This document shows, in pieces, positions 7,649 through 15,475 of a DNA stretch of 57,775 nucleotides. The stretch comes from DASWJS01 sp036397035 (GTDB lineage Bacteria; Actinomycetota; AC-67), in the NCBI GenBank assembly GCA_036397035.1, contig DASWJS010000026.1:1-57775 (forward strand), in the 5' to 3' direction. The notes under the pieces were generated by a model. The model saw nothing but the letters and a program-made list of their open reading frames with translations, did not search any database and had not been told where the DNA came from. The position numbers and the translations under genes are program-made. Every line of letters begins with the position of its first letter. Position 1 is the stretch's first letter.

Positions 7649-7710
7649 CTCAACGGTAGAGCAGGGGCCTCTTAAGCCCAAGGTTCGGGGTTCGAATCCC
7701 TGGCGACCCA
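7639..7710 (+). tRNA. tRNA-Lys (anticodon CTT)
   Basis: Acceptor GGGTCGC pairs with GCGACCC, discriminator A7710. The anticodon loop CTCTTAA carries CTT, and the T-loop is TTCGAAT. The outermost anticodon-stem pair is G-A, a mild irregularity. The first 10 bases overlap the end of the upstream coding sequence, whose TAG stop comes from positions 8-10 of the tRNA. Confidence 0.95.
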
Positions 7711-7718
7711 CGCGCTAT

Positions 7719-8564
7719 CTATCCCCTGGGGAGCTCGACGTCCACGCCCAGGAGGTGCATGTCGGTGCCGCCGACGAGGACTACGTCGATGCCCTCGTGG
7801 CGCACCGTGTACGTCCCGGGACCCCACGCATTCGGACCTTGGGCATCGCGCGGCGTGCACAGGCATTTCGCCTCGGTGCCATCAGGGCGAGTGACGACGA
7901 GCGCGTGTGTGCTCGCGAGCGGCGCATCCGCCGCACCGAGGAAGACGTGTTCGACCGCAAAGGTTGCGTTCGTGAAGAGATAGACGCCGGGACCGCCGTA
8001 GCGGTGCAGCGGACGGGCATGCGCGTTGAGCGTCGCGGAGAGATCGCTGGAGTCGAGGGCGATGGATCCTTGGCTCTCGTTCTCCGCCAGGATCGACACG
8101 GCGCCACCGACGTTCCAGTTCCAGCCGCCGCTCTTCTGCGCAACCCAGAGGACGAGGTAGAAGGTGCCCACATCGGGCGCCACTTCGCCGCCGTTCATGT
8201 ATCCGGTGATCGACGTGGCGTTGTTGCCGGTGAGAACCTCGATGCCGGTCGGGCTCTGTTGCGTGGGGATGTCGTCGCCCGCGACGCGCACTCCGTGGTC
8301 GTCGTCCCCTGCGGAGAACGTGAAGCTGCGCACGTACGAGCCGTCCGCCCTGTACATCGCATAGCCGACCTGCTCGACACCCGGCGACCCGGCGGTCGCG
8401 ATGTAGAAGGTCCAGGGGTCGGGAGTCAGGGCGACGCGCATGGCGACCGAGCCGGAGGAGGGACCCCCGCCCGAGCTCGCGGACTCGGCCACGCTCGGTC
8501 CGGAGGAGAACGCCATACAGGCGAAGAGCGTCAGCGCAAGGATGCTGCGGAAAGTTGTGGTCAT
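7719..8564 (-). CDS. secreted hypothetical protein
   Basis: 281 residues from ATG 8564; further upstream in-frame sequence reads through tRNA-Leu and is not coding. The N-terminus MTTTFRSILALTLFACMAFS is a signal peptide. The mature part is rich in Gly, Ser and Asp with alternating beta-type segments and one CLC pair near the C-terminus. No family is recognised. It probably folds as an extracellular beta-sandwich; no anchor is visible, so release or loose attachment is likely. It lies alone between tRNA-Lys and tRNA-Leu. Confidence 0.75.
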   Translation of the reverse strand: MTTTFRSILALTLFACMAFSSGPSVAESASSGGGPSSGSVAMRVALTPDPWTFYIATAGSPGVEQVGYAMYRADGSYVRSFTFSAGDDDHGVRVAGDDIPTQQSPTGIEVLTGNNATSITGYMNGGEVAPDVGTFYLVLWVAQKSGGWNWNVGGAVSILAENESQGSIALDSSDLSATLNAHARPLHRYGGPGVYLFTNATFAVEHVFLGAADAPLASTHALVVTRPDGTEAKCLCTPRDAQGPNAWGPGTYTVRHEGIDVVLVGGTDMHLLGVDVELPRG

Positions 8565-8672
8565 GCCCGAAGGTTCGGCGCCGGGCCGATGACTCCTTCT
8601 CTCGAACCCCCAGGCCGCACAACCTTGCGTCTTATCGTCCCTCTCACCGAGAAGAGGCTCGGCGAGCCTAGG

Positions 8673-8754
8673 TGGGCGAGAGAGGACTTGAACCTCCACG
8701 GGTTGCCCCACAGGATCCTAAATCCTGCGCGTCTACCAGTTCCGCCACTCGCCC
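8673..8754 (-). tRNA. tRNA-Leu (anticodon TAG)
   Basis: Class II tRNA of 82 bases with a long variable arm. Acceptor GGGCGAG pairs with CTCGCCC, discriminator A. The anticodon stem CAGGA/TCCTG holds loop TTTAGGA with TAG. The T-arm contains GTTCAAGTC. It reads CTA and related leucine codons. Confidence 0.96.
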
Positions 8755-8790
8755 GGGCGATGCGAGCGTATGAGATGCGCTTCGGGCTTG

Positions 8791-9387
8791 CTAGGCGCCG
8801 AGCGCTCGCAGGGCGGGAAGCAAGCCCCGGAACGCCTTGCCCCGATGGCTGATGGCGTCCTTCTCCTCCGGGCTCAGCTCGGCGGCCGTCCGCTCCATCC
8901 CTGCGGGGACGAAGATCGGGTCGTAGCCGAAGCCGTTCGTGCCACGCGGCTCAAGGATCAGGCACCCCTCGAAGGTCGCCTCGGAAACCTCCTCCTTGCC
9001 TTCGGGCGTAACGAGCACGGCGACGCACCGGTAGCGCGCGCCTCGGCTCCCTTCCGGGATGGCGCGCGCCTCCGCCAGCAGCTTGTCGAGGTTCGCCTCG
9101 TCGCTCGCGCCCTCGCCCGCGTAGCGTGCGCTCAGGTGCCCCGGCCGGTCGCCGAGCGCGAAGACCTCGATGCCGGAGTCGTCCGCCAGGGCGGGCAGCC
9201 CGCTCGCCACGGCGAGGGAATGCGCCTTCAGCAGGGCGTTGCCCCGGTAGCTCGGCTCGGTCTCGGGCGGCGGCGCCCAGGACGGACTCGGACCCTGCAG
9301 GTCGACCCCCGCCTCCGACACGATCGCGGCGATCTCCCTGACCTTGCCGGGATTCTTGGTCGCCAGCGCGACCCGGACGCGTTCCAC
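8791..9387 (-). CDS. rdgB: XTP/dITP pyrophosphatase (RdgB/HAM1)
   Basis: 198 residues. It hydrolyses non-canonical purine triphosphates (dITP, XTP) to monophosphates, keeping them out of DNA and RNA. Family motifs are complete: ATKNPGK at the N-terminus, ADDSGI near residue 68, SARYAG, GFGYDPIF and the C-terminal SHRGKA. GTG 9387 abuts the rph stop with no gap. It is last in the block murI-MBL-rph-rdgB, the same order as Rv1338-Rv1341 in M. tuberculosis. Confidence 0.96.
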   Translation of the reverse strand: MERVRVALATKNPGKVREIAAIVSEAGVDLQGPSPSWAPPPETEPSYRGNALLKAHSLAVASGLPALADDSGIEVFALGDRPGHLSARYAGEGASDEANLDKLLAEARAIPEGSRGARYRCVAVLVTPEGKEEVSEATFEGCLILEPRGTNGFGYDPIFVPAGMERTAAELSPEEKDAISHRGKAFRGLLPALRALGA

Positions 9388-10089
9388 CTACGCCAGGGCC
9401 TCCCGCTGCGCGGCGACCAACTGCTTGATGCCCGTCGCCGCGAGATCGAGCATCTGGTCGAGCAGCGCCCGGTCGAACGGCCTTCCCTCCGCGGTGCCCT
9501 GGACCTCAACCAGCCCGCCGTCGCCGGTCATGACGACGTTGAAGTCCACGTCCGCGCCTGAGTCCTCGGCGTAGTCGAGGTCGAGCATCGGGACGCCCTC
9601 GACGATGCCGACGCTGACGGCCGCCACCTCCGTGCGCAGCGCCGCCTCCAGGCCCGCGGTCCGCAGCGCCTCGGCCAGCGCCACGTACGCGCCCGTGATC
9701 GACGCGGTGCGCGTCCCGCCGTCGGCGACGAGCGCGTCGCAATCCAGCGTGATGCTGCGTTCGCCGAGCGCCGCAAGGTCGGTCACGGCGCGCAGCGACC
9801 GCCCGATCAGCCGCTGGATCTCCTGGGTGCGACCCGACGGCCGCCCGGAGGACACCTCGCGCCGCGTCCGCTCGACCGTCGCCCGCGGGAGCATGCTGTA
9901 CTCGCCGGTGACCCAACCCCTGCCCGTCCCGCGCATCCAGGGCGGCACGTCCTCGGCGAGGCTCGCGGCGCACACGACCCGCGTCGCGCCGAACTCGACC
10001 AGGCACGACCCTTCCGGGTTCGGCTGGAAGCCGCGCGTAAATCGAATCGGTCGCAGGTCCCCGGGCGCCCGCCCGTCGGCTCGGCTCAT
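9388..10089 (-). CDS. rph: ribonuclease PH
   Basis: 233 residues. This phosphorolytic 3'-5' exoribonuclease trims tRNA precursor tails. Typical features: RADGRAPGDLRPI at the start, the SGRPSGRTQEIQRLIGR substrate/phosphate-binding stretch, and DCDALVADGGTRTASI followed by DLDYAEDS with the metal-binding acids. ATG 10089 overlaps the stop of the metallo-beta-lactamase gene as ATGA. It is truncated relative to nothing; the length is normal for the family. Confidence 0.96.
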   Translation of the reverse strand: MSRADGRAPGDLRPIRFTRGFQPNPEGSCLVEFGATRVVCAASLAEDVPPWMRGTGRGWVTGEYSMLPRATVERTRREVSSGRPSGRTQEIQRLIGRSLRAVTDLAALGERSITLDCDALVADGGTRTASITGAYVALAEALRTAGLEAALRTEVAAVSVGIVEGVPMLDLDYAEDSGADVDFNVVMTGDGGLVEVQGTAEGRPFDRALLDQMLDLAATGIKQLVAAQREALA

Positions 10090-10832
10090 ATCTCGAACCC
10101 CCTCGCTTCGCGCGCGATCTCGACGTGACCGCCGTAGGCGTCGCCCGCTTGCTCCTTGACCTCGCCGAGGTCGTTGCGGGGCCAGATGTGGGTCAGCGCG
10201 AGCCGCTTCGCGCCGGCTTGGGACGCCACACGCCCCGCTTCGGACGCGCGCAGGTGGATCGGCGCCATCAGCCCGGCGTCGGACTCCACCCACGACGCTT
10301 CGCACAGGAACAGGTCCGCATCCTCGGCAGCGGCCGCGAGGTGCTCGTTCGGCCCCGTGTCGCCGGAGTAGCAGAGCACCCGGCCGGCCGTGCTCGCCCG
10401 CAACGAGTTGTTGGCCGTCGAGTGCGCGGCCTCGAACGCCTCGAAGGTGAACGGTCCGGCCTCGACCGACTCGCCCGGCTGGAGCGGCCGCCACGCCAGC
10501 CGGGTGTTGAAGCGCTCGACCGAGTCCTCGCCGATCAGGTGGGCTAGCTTCTCGCGGACGCCGTGCGGGGTATACACGGGCACGGACGCGCCGCCCGGGT
10601 CCATCAGCAGGGCGTAGAAGAACGGGTAGAGGTCGGCGCAGTGGTCCGGGTGCGCGTGGGAGAGCCAGATCGCGTCGACGTCGCCCATCGCGACGTGTTC
10701 CTGCAGGCGCGCGAGCGTCCCGTTGCCGGCATCCACCCAGGCCGTGTAGCCCTCGTGGCGCAGCAGGTAGCCGCTGCACGCGTGCTCGGGCGTGGGGTGG
10801 GTGCCGCTCGCGCCCAGGACGGTCAGCTCCAC
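10086..10832 (-). CDS. metallo-beta-lactamase-fold hydrolase, Rv1339-like
   Basis: 248 residues with the MBL metal-binding motif SHAHPDHCAD near residue 60, later CYSGDTGPNEH and a C-terminal LTHIWPRND. It resembles ribonuclease Z in fold. Its position between murI and rph matches Rv1339 of M. tuberculosis, reported as an atypical cAMP phosphodiesterase. By synteny the same activity is plausible here, but tRNase Z-like or other phosphodiester substrates are not excluded. GTG 10832 overlaps the murI end by 10 bp. Confidence 0.9.
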   Translation of the reverse strand: MELTVLGASGTHPTPEHACSGYLLRHEGYTAWVDAGNGTLARLQEHVAMGDVDAIWLSHAHPDHCADLYPFFYALLMDPGGASVPVYTPHGVREKLAHLIGEDSVERFNTRLAWRPLQPGESVEAGPFTFEAFEAAHSTANNSLRASTAGRVLCYSGDTGPNEHLAAAAEDADLFLCEASWVESDAGLMAPIHLRASEAGRVASQAGAKRLALTHIWPRNDLGEVKEQAGDAYGGHVEIAREARGFEI

Positions 10833-11626
10833 CGGTGCACCTCCACGTCGCCGATCTCCGGGCCCAGGAAGCGATGCCCCAGCTCGGCGAACTTCGTCCC
10901 GTCGCCGCTGCTGAGGAACCGATGCTTGGGCGAGCCGTCGCGCCGCGCGAACAACTCGTTGCGGGTCAGCTCGGCGAAGACGTCGATCGCGACCTCCTTG
11001 TCGCTCTCGATCAGCACGACCTCGCGGCCCATGACGAACTGCACGACGCCGCGCAGGAGTGGGTAGTGCGTGCAGCCGAGGATGACCGTGTCCACGTCGG
11101 ACTCCTGGAGCGGCGTCAGGTAGCCGCGCGCAAGCTCCAGGACCTCGTCGCCGGTCGTCTCGCCGCGCTCGACGAACTCGACGAAGCGCGGGCACGCCTG
11201 GCTGTAGAGGCTGACGTTCTCGCGCGTGAGCGCCACCGCCGTCGCGTAGGCGCCGGAGGCGATCGTCAGCGAGGTCCCGATGACGCCCACGCGCCGGTTG
11301 CGCGTGGCCTTCACGGCCGCGCGGACGGCCGGCTCGATCACCTCGATCAGCGGGATGTCGGGATAGGCGTCGCGGACGTGGTCCAGGCCGGCGCTCGACG
11401 CCGAGTTGCACGCCGCCACGAGCACCTTGACGCCCTCGTCGACCAGTAGCGCGGCGACCTCGTCGACGTACGAGCGCACCTCGTCGCGCGTCCGCGGGCC
11501 GTACGGCCCGCGCGCGGTGTCGCCGTAGTAGACGATCGACTCGGTGGGCAGCAGGTCGATGAGCGCCCGGGCGACGGTCAGCCCGCCGACGCCCGAGTCG
11601 AACACGCCGATGGGCCGGTCGTCCAT
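10823..11626 (-). CDS. murI: glutamate racemase
   Basis: 267 residues. It supplies D-glutamate for peptidoglycan by a two-base mechanism. Both catalytic cysteines are visible: VAACNSAS near residue 73 and ILGCTHYPLL near residue 185. FDSGVGGLTV and YYGDTARGPYG are present at the N-terminus. Start ATG 11626. The gap to cysM upstream is 34 bases, so the whole block from mec to rdgB may be one transcript. Confidence 0.97.
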   Translation of the reverse strand: MDDRPIGVFDSGVGGLTVARALIDLLPTESIVYYGDTARGPYGPRTRDEVRSYVDEVAALLVDEGVKVLVAACNSASSAGLDHVRDAYPDIPLIEVIEPAVRAAVKATRNRRVGVIGTSLTIASGAYATAVALTRENVSLYSQACPRFVEFVERGETTGDEVLELARGYLTPLQESDVDTVILGCTHYPLLRGVVQFVMGREVVLIESDKEVAIDVFAELTRNELFARRDGSPKHRFLSSGDGTKFAELGHRFLGPEIGDVEVHRWS

Positions 11627-11660
11627 GCTGCGCGCGAGTATAACGGCGGGGTCCGGAGGC

Positions 11661-12593
11661 TCATGCCCACAACACGCCTTCGAGACGTTTGACCGCTTCT
11701 TCGAACGAGCCGCCGTAGGCGCCGGTGGACAGGTACTTCCAGCCGCCGTCGGGCAGGAGCACCACGATCGTCGAGCCCGGGTAACGCTCGGACACGCGCA
11801 GGGCGACGTGGAGCGCCGCGCCGGAGGAGATGCCGGCGAAGATGCCCTCCTTCTCGACCAGCTCGCGCGTGCGGCGCAGGGCGTCGGTCGTGCCGACTTT
11901 GATGCGGGCGTCGAGCACGGACAGGTCGATGATCGGCGGGACGTAACCCTCGTCGAGGTTGCGCAGCCCGTAGACCAGCTCGCCGTACTCCGGCTCGGCG
12001 GCGACGACCTTCACCGCGGGGTTGTGCTCCTTGAGGCGCCGGCCGCAGCCCATGAGCGTCCCGCCCGTGCCGAGCCCCGCCACGAACACGTTCACCTCGG
12101 GGCAGTCGGCGATGATCTCGGCCGCGGTTCCCTCGTAGTGCGCGCGCGGGTTCGCCTCGTTCCCGTACTGGTAGAGCAGGTGGTAGCCGGGGTCGGCCTC
12201 GGCCATCCCGAGCGCCTTCGCGACCGCGCCGTTCGAGCCGAGGCGCGCCTCCGAGTAGACGATCTCCGTGCCGAACATCTCCAGCAATTGCACGCGCTCG
12301 GCCGAGACGTTCTCCGGCATGACGCACACGAGCCGGTAGCCCTTGCGCTTGCACACCATCGACAGCGCGATCCCGGTGTTGCCGCTCGTCGGTTCCAGGA
12401 CGGTCTTGCCGGGAGTAAGCGCGCCGCTCTGTTCGGCCTCGGCGACCATGCGCAACGCGATGCGATCCTTCATCGAGCCGGTCGGGTTGTGGCCTTCCAG
12501 CTTCGCGAACAAATGGATGCCGTCCGGCGCGATCGCGGCCAGGCCGACCAGGGGCGTGTTGCCGATCGCGCCCAGGATGTCGTCCGCGCGCAT
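11661..12593 (-). CDS. cysM: cysteine synthase, CysM type (CysO-dependent)
   Basis: 310 residues, PLP fold type II. PLP lysine in NPTGSMKDR, substrate loop EPTSGNTG, phosphate-binding GLGTGGTLMG and the C-terminal ISSGAA are all visible. Next to cysO and mec it matches M. tuberculosis CysM. That enzyme uses O-phosphoserine and the sulfide-carrying protein CysO-thiocarboxylate rather than O-acetylserine and free sulfide. That specificity here is inferred from context. The gap to the cysO stop is 9 bases. Confidence 0.94.
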   Translation of the reverse strand: MRADDILGAIGNTPLVGLAAIAPDGIHLFAKLEGHNPTGSMKDRIALRMVAEAEQSGALTPGKTVLEPTSGNTGIALSMVCKRKGYRLVCVMPENVSAERVQLLEMFGTEIVYSEARLGSNGAVAKALGMAEADPGYHLLYQYGNEANPRAHYEGTAAEIIADCPEVNVFVAGLGTGGTLMGCGRRLKEHNPAVKVVAAEPEYGELVYGLRNLDEGYVPPIIDLSVLDARIKVGTTDALRRTRELVEKEGIFAGISSGAALHVALRVSERYPGSTIVVLLPDGGWKYLSTGAYGGSFEEAVKRLEGVLWA

Positions 12594-12602
12594 CGGCGTT
12601 GG

Positions 12603-12887
12603 TCAGCGACGCGCGCCGCCGGCGACGGCGGGAAGGATGGAAACGACGTCCCCGTCGTTCACCGGCGTCTCCAGGGAGCCGAGGAACCGGACGTCCTCGT
12701 CGTTCAGATACATGTTGATGAAGCGGTGCAGCTCGCCCGACTCGGTGAGCACGGCCGCCCGCATGCCGGGGTGGCGCGCCTCCAGGTCGTCGATCAGCTC
12801 GCGCAGCGTCGAGCCGCTGCCCGGGACGGCCTTCTCGCCGCCGGTGTGCTTGCGAAGGATGGTTGGAACCCTGACCTCGATGCTCAT
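12603..12887 (-). CDS. cysO: CysO-like sulfur-carrier protein with tail extension
   Basis: 94 residues, beta-grasp ubiquitin-like fold of the MoaD/ThiS family. It should carry sulfide as a C-terminal thiocarboxylate for CysM. Conserved surface: TLRELIDDLEARHPGM, NVYLN-like NMYLNDEDVRFL and DGDVVSILPAVAGG. Unlike M. tuberculosis CysO, which ends at GG, this one continues with Ala-Arg-Arg after the di-glycine, so it should need proteolytic trimming. The obvious trimmer is the JAMM protease gene it overlaps (ATGA). Moderately strong start at 12887. Confidence 0.93.
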   Translation of the reverse strand: MSIEVRVPTILRKHTGGEKAVPGSGSTLRELIDDLEARHPGMRAAVLTESGELHRFINMYLNDEDVRFLGSLETPVNDGDVVSILPAVAGGARR

Positions 12888-13327
12888 GCCTCTCGCGCAA
12901 CCTCCTCGGTGACCACCGACAGCTCCTCGATCTCACCCTCGCGGATCGTGAACGCGCGCAGCACCGGGTTCTGGCGATCCTGGAGCGAGACGAGCGCGTA
13001 GACCGCTTCCGGGTAGCTCGCGCGCGCCACGTCGGTCGCCGACGGAAAGGCCGGCGTGTGGGTGTGCGAGTGGTAGATGCAGACGAACTCCCAATCGCGA
13101 TCGTAGATGTCGTCGTAGACGCGCTTCAGCTCGCGCGGGTCGGCGTTGTAGCGCATGACCGGGTCCGGGTCGACGTTGGTCAGCGGGATCCGCATCCGCG
13201 GCTCGCCCGGCGCCCCGCCGGCGCCCAGCGGCCCGGCGAGCACACCGCAGCATTCCTTCGGGTATTCGGCCTGGGCGTGCTCGATCATCTCGCGCACGAT
13301 CGGCTCGGGGATGCGGAACTCGATCAC
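12884..13327 (-). CDS. mec: JAMM/MPN+ metalloprotease (Mec)
   Basis: 147 residues. The JAMM zinc motif is complete: catalytic Glu in PKECCG near residue 25, then H-x-H in YHSHTHTPAFPSATD with the downstream Asp. In M. tuberculosis, Mec releases cysteine from the CysO-cysteine adduct. Here it may also cut the ARR tail from the CysO precursor. GTG 13327 follows GGAGAAATC. It is first gene of mec-cysO-cysM. Confidence 0.94.
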   Translation of the reverse strand: MIEFRIPEPIVREMIEHAQAEYPKECCGVLAGPLGAGGAPGEPRMRIPLTNVDPDPVMRYNADPRELKRVYDDIYDRDWEFVCIYHSHTHTPAFPSATDVARASYPEAVYALVSLQDRQNPVLRAFTIREGEIEELSVVTEEVAREA

Positions 13328-13394
13328 GATTTCTCCAGTGGGTGTCGGAACGGCGCGAGGATACCAACTATTCCGGGCGCGGAAGACGCGGGCG

Positions 13395-14426
13395 CTAGCG
13401 AACGTCGATCGCGCCGGCCTCGCCCGCCTCGACCGCGCCGACGACCGCCGCCCCGACGGCCGCGGCGCCGAGATCGTCCAGGCCCTCCGGCGGGCACGCG
13501 ATCACCAGGCCGCCGGACGTCTGCGCGTCGAACAGCAGCCAGCGCGAGGTCTCGTCCACCCCGTCGCCGAACCGCACGCGCGGCTCGACGTAGCCGCGGT
13601 TGCGGCGGGTGCCGCCGGCGATGTGGCCCTGCTCGGCCAGCTCGCGCGCGCCGTCGATGAGCGGCACGGCGTCCGCCTCGATGCTCGCCGACACCCCGGA
13701 TGCCTCCAGCATTCGGCCGAGGTGACCGAGGAAGCCGAAGCCGGTGACGTCGGTGGCCGCCCGCGCGCCGGCCGCGATCATCGCGGCGGACGCGCTCGCG
13801 TTGAGCGCCGTCATCACCCGGACGGCGCGCTCGAGCACCTCGGGCGGCGCGGCGTCGTTCTTGTGCGCGGTGGCGATCACGCCCGTCCCCAGCGGCTTGG
13901 TCAGCACGAGCAGGTCACCCGGCCGCGCGCCCGCGTTCGTGACGACGCGGTCCGGGTGCACGAGCCCCGCCACCGCCATCCCGTACTTCGGCTCCGGGTC
14001 GTCGATCGTGTGCCCGCCCGCGACGACGGCGCCGGCCTCGCGCGCGACCTCGGCTCCCCCGGCGAGCACCTCCGCCAGCACCTCCAGCGGGAGCGACTCG
14101 CGCGGCCACGCGGTGACGTTCAGACACAGCAGCGGACGGCCGCCCATCGCATAGACGTCGCTCAGCGCGTTCGCGGCCGCGATCCGGCCCCACGCGCGAG
14201 CGTCGTCCACGATCGGGGTGAAGAAGTCGGTCGTGAAGACCAGCGCCGTCGCATCGTCGATCCGGTAGACGGCGGCGTCGTCGCCGGTGTCGTACCCGAC
14301 GAGCAGCCGCGCGTCGGCCTCTGCCGGGGCGAGCCGCGCGATCACCGTCGCAAGCTCGGCCGGGCCGAGCTTGCAGCCGCACCCCGCGCCGTGGCTGTAG
14401 GAGACAAGACGCCGCACCGCGCTCAC
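13395..14426 (-). CDS. selD: selenide, water dikinase
   Basis: 343 residues. It makes selenophosphate from selenide and ATP for selenocysteine or 2-selenouridine synthesis. The N-terminal catalytic motif GAGCGCKLGP carries Cys, not selenocysteine. VGYDTGDDAAVY, TTDFFTPIVDD and GGHTIDDPEPKYG are the ATP/Mg motifs. GTG 14426 overlaps the stop of the ABC permease (GTGA), which ties it to the exporter operon. No selA, selB or tRNA-Sec is in the window, so the downstream use is unknown. Confidence 0.96.
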   Translation of the reverse strand: MSAVRRLVSYSHGAGCGCKLGPAELATVIARLAPAEADARLLVGYDTGDDAAVYRIDDATALVFTTDFFTPIVDDARAWGRIAAANALSDVYAMGGRPLLCLNVTAWPRESLPLEVLAEVLAGGAEVAREAGAVVAGGHTIDDPEPKYGMAVAGLVHPDRVVTNAGARPGDLLVLTKPLGTGVIATAHKNDAAPPEVLERAVRVMTALNASASAAMIAAGARAATDVTGFGFLGHLGRMLEASGVSASIEADAVPLIDGARELAEQGHIAGGTRRNRGYVEPRVRFGDGVDETSRWLLFDAQTSGGLVIACPPEGLDDLGAAAVGAAVVGAVEAGEAGAIDVR

Positions 14427-15475
14427 GCCTTGTCGAAGCGGAAGACGCGCGCCGCCACGACGAACGTCACGGCCGCCCAGCCGGCGAGCTGCGCCAGCTC
14501 GCCCGTCAGGGCGGCGATCCCCGAGCCGTCGATGCTGACCGCGCGGATGGCGTCGACCATCGGGCGCAGCGGGAGCAGCGAGGTGAGCAAAGGCAAGATC
14601 CAGGGCAGGCCGGCGGTCGGGAAGAACACGCCGGAAAAGAACATCATCGGCATCGCGATCGCGTTGCCCATGCCGCTCGCGGCCTCGGCGGTCTCCACCC
14701 GCGCGCCGACCATGAAGCCGATGTTGAGGAACGTGAGGTTCCCGATCACCACCACGAGGTAGACCAGCAGCAGGTTCCCCCGGAACGCGCCGCCGAACAG
14801 CAGCGTCCCGACCGCCAGGATGATCGAGGACTGGACCACCGCCAGCAGCAGGTGCGCGAGCACGATCGCCACCAGGAAGTGGCGCGGGCGCAGCGGCGTC
14901 GCCACGATGCGGCGAAGGATGCGCTGCGCCCGGTACTGCGCGATGGCACTCCCGAGCCCGATAATGCCGTAGGTCATGACGCCCATCCCGACCAGCCCGG
15001 GGAGCACGAAGTCGTAGTAGTCGAACGCCACGCCCTCCACGCCGGTCGTCTGCAGCTCGTACCTCGGCGTGACGCCCGCGGCGCGGAGGTTCAGCTCGTC
15101 GATCACCTGCCTGACGATCGGGATGAAGACCTGGTTGCGGTCGGACTCGCCTTCGTTGAACAGCAACAGCACGCGGTCGTCGGCGCCCACCGACAAGACG
15201 AAGTCAAGGTCGCCGTCGTCCAGGGCCTCGCGAGCGGCCGGCAGGTCGTGGATCGACTCGTCGACGACGAGAGGATCGACGAACGCGAACGCCGCGACGA
15301 AGGGCGTCGTGTGCGGCGGCTCACCGACCACGGCGATGTCCGCCTCGCCGATCTCGCCGAAGCGGAACAGGCCGAACACGACGGTGAAGATCACCGGGAA
15401 GAACATCGCCCAGAACAGCGCTTGCCGGTTGCGCGCGAGCATCTTGACGTTGGCGACGAACAGGCGGCCGATCAT
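14423..15475 (-). CDS. ABC-2 type permease
   Basis: 350 residues. One N-terminal membrane helix (residues ~20-40) is followed by a ~120-residue extracellular domain and five helices in the C-terminal half, the common ABC2_membrane_3 layout. It partners the ATPase immediately upstream (ATGA overlap). Substrate unknown; relatives export drugs, lipids or polysaccharide precursors. The gene sits between an ATPase and selD in one transcript. Confidence 0.88.
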   Translation of the reverse strand: MIGRLFVANVKMLARNRQALFWAMFFPVIFTVVFGLFRFGEIGEADIAVVGEPPHTTPFVAAFAFVDPLVVDESIHDLPAAREALDDGDLDFVLSVGADDRVLLLFNEGESDRNQVFIPIVRQVIDELNLRAAGVTPRYELQTTGVEGVAFDYYDFVLPGLVGMGVMTYGIIGLGSAIAQYRAQRILRRIVATPLRPRHFLVAIVLAHLLLAVVQSSIILAVGTLLFGGAFRGNLLLVYLVVVIGNLTFLNIGFMVGARVETAEAASGMGNAIAMPMMFFSGVFFPTAGLPWILPLLTSLLPLRPMVDAIRAVSIDGSGIAALTGELAQLAGWAAVTFVVAARVFRFDKA

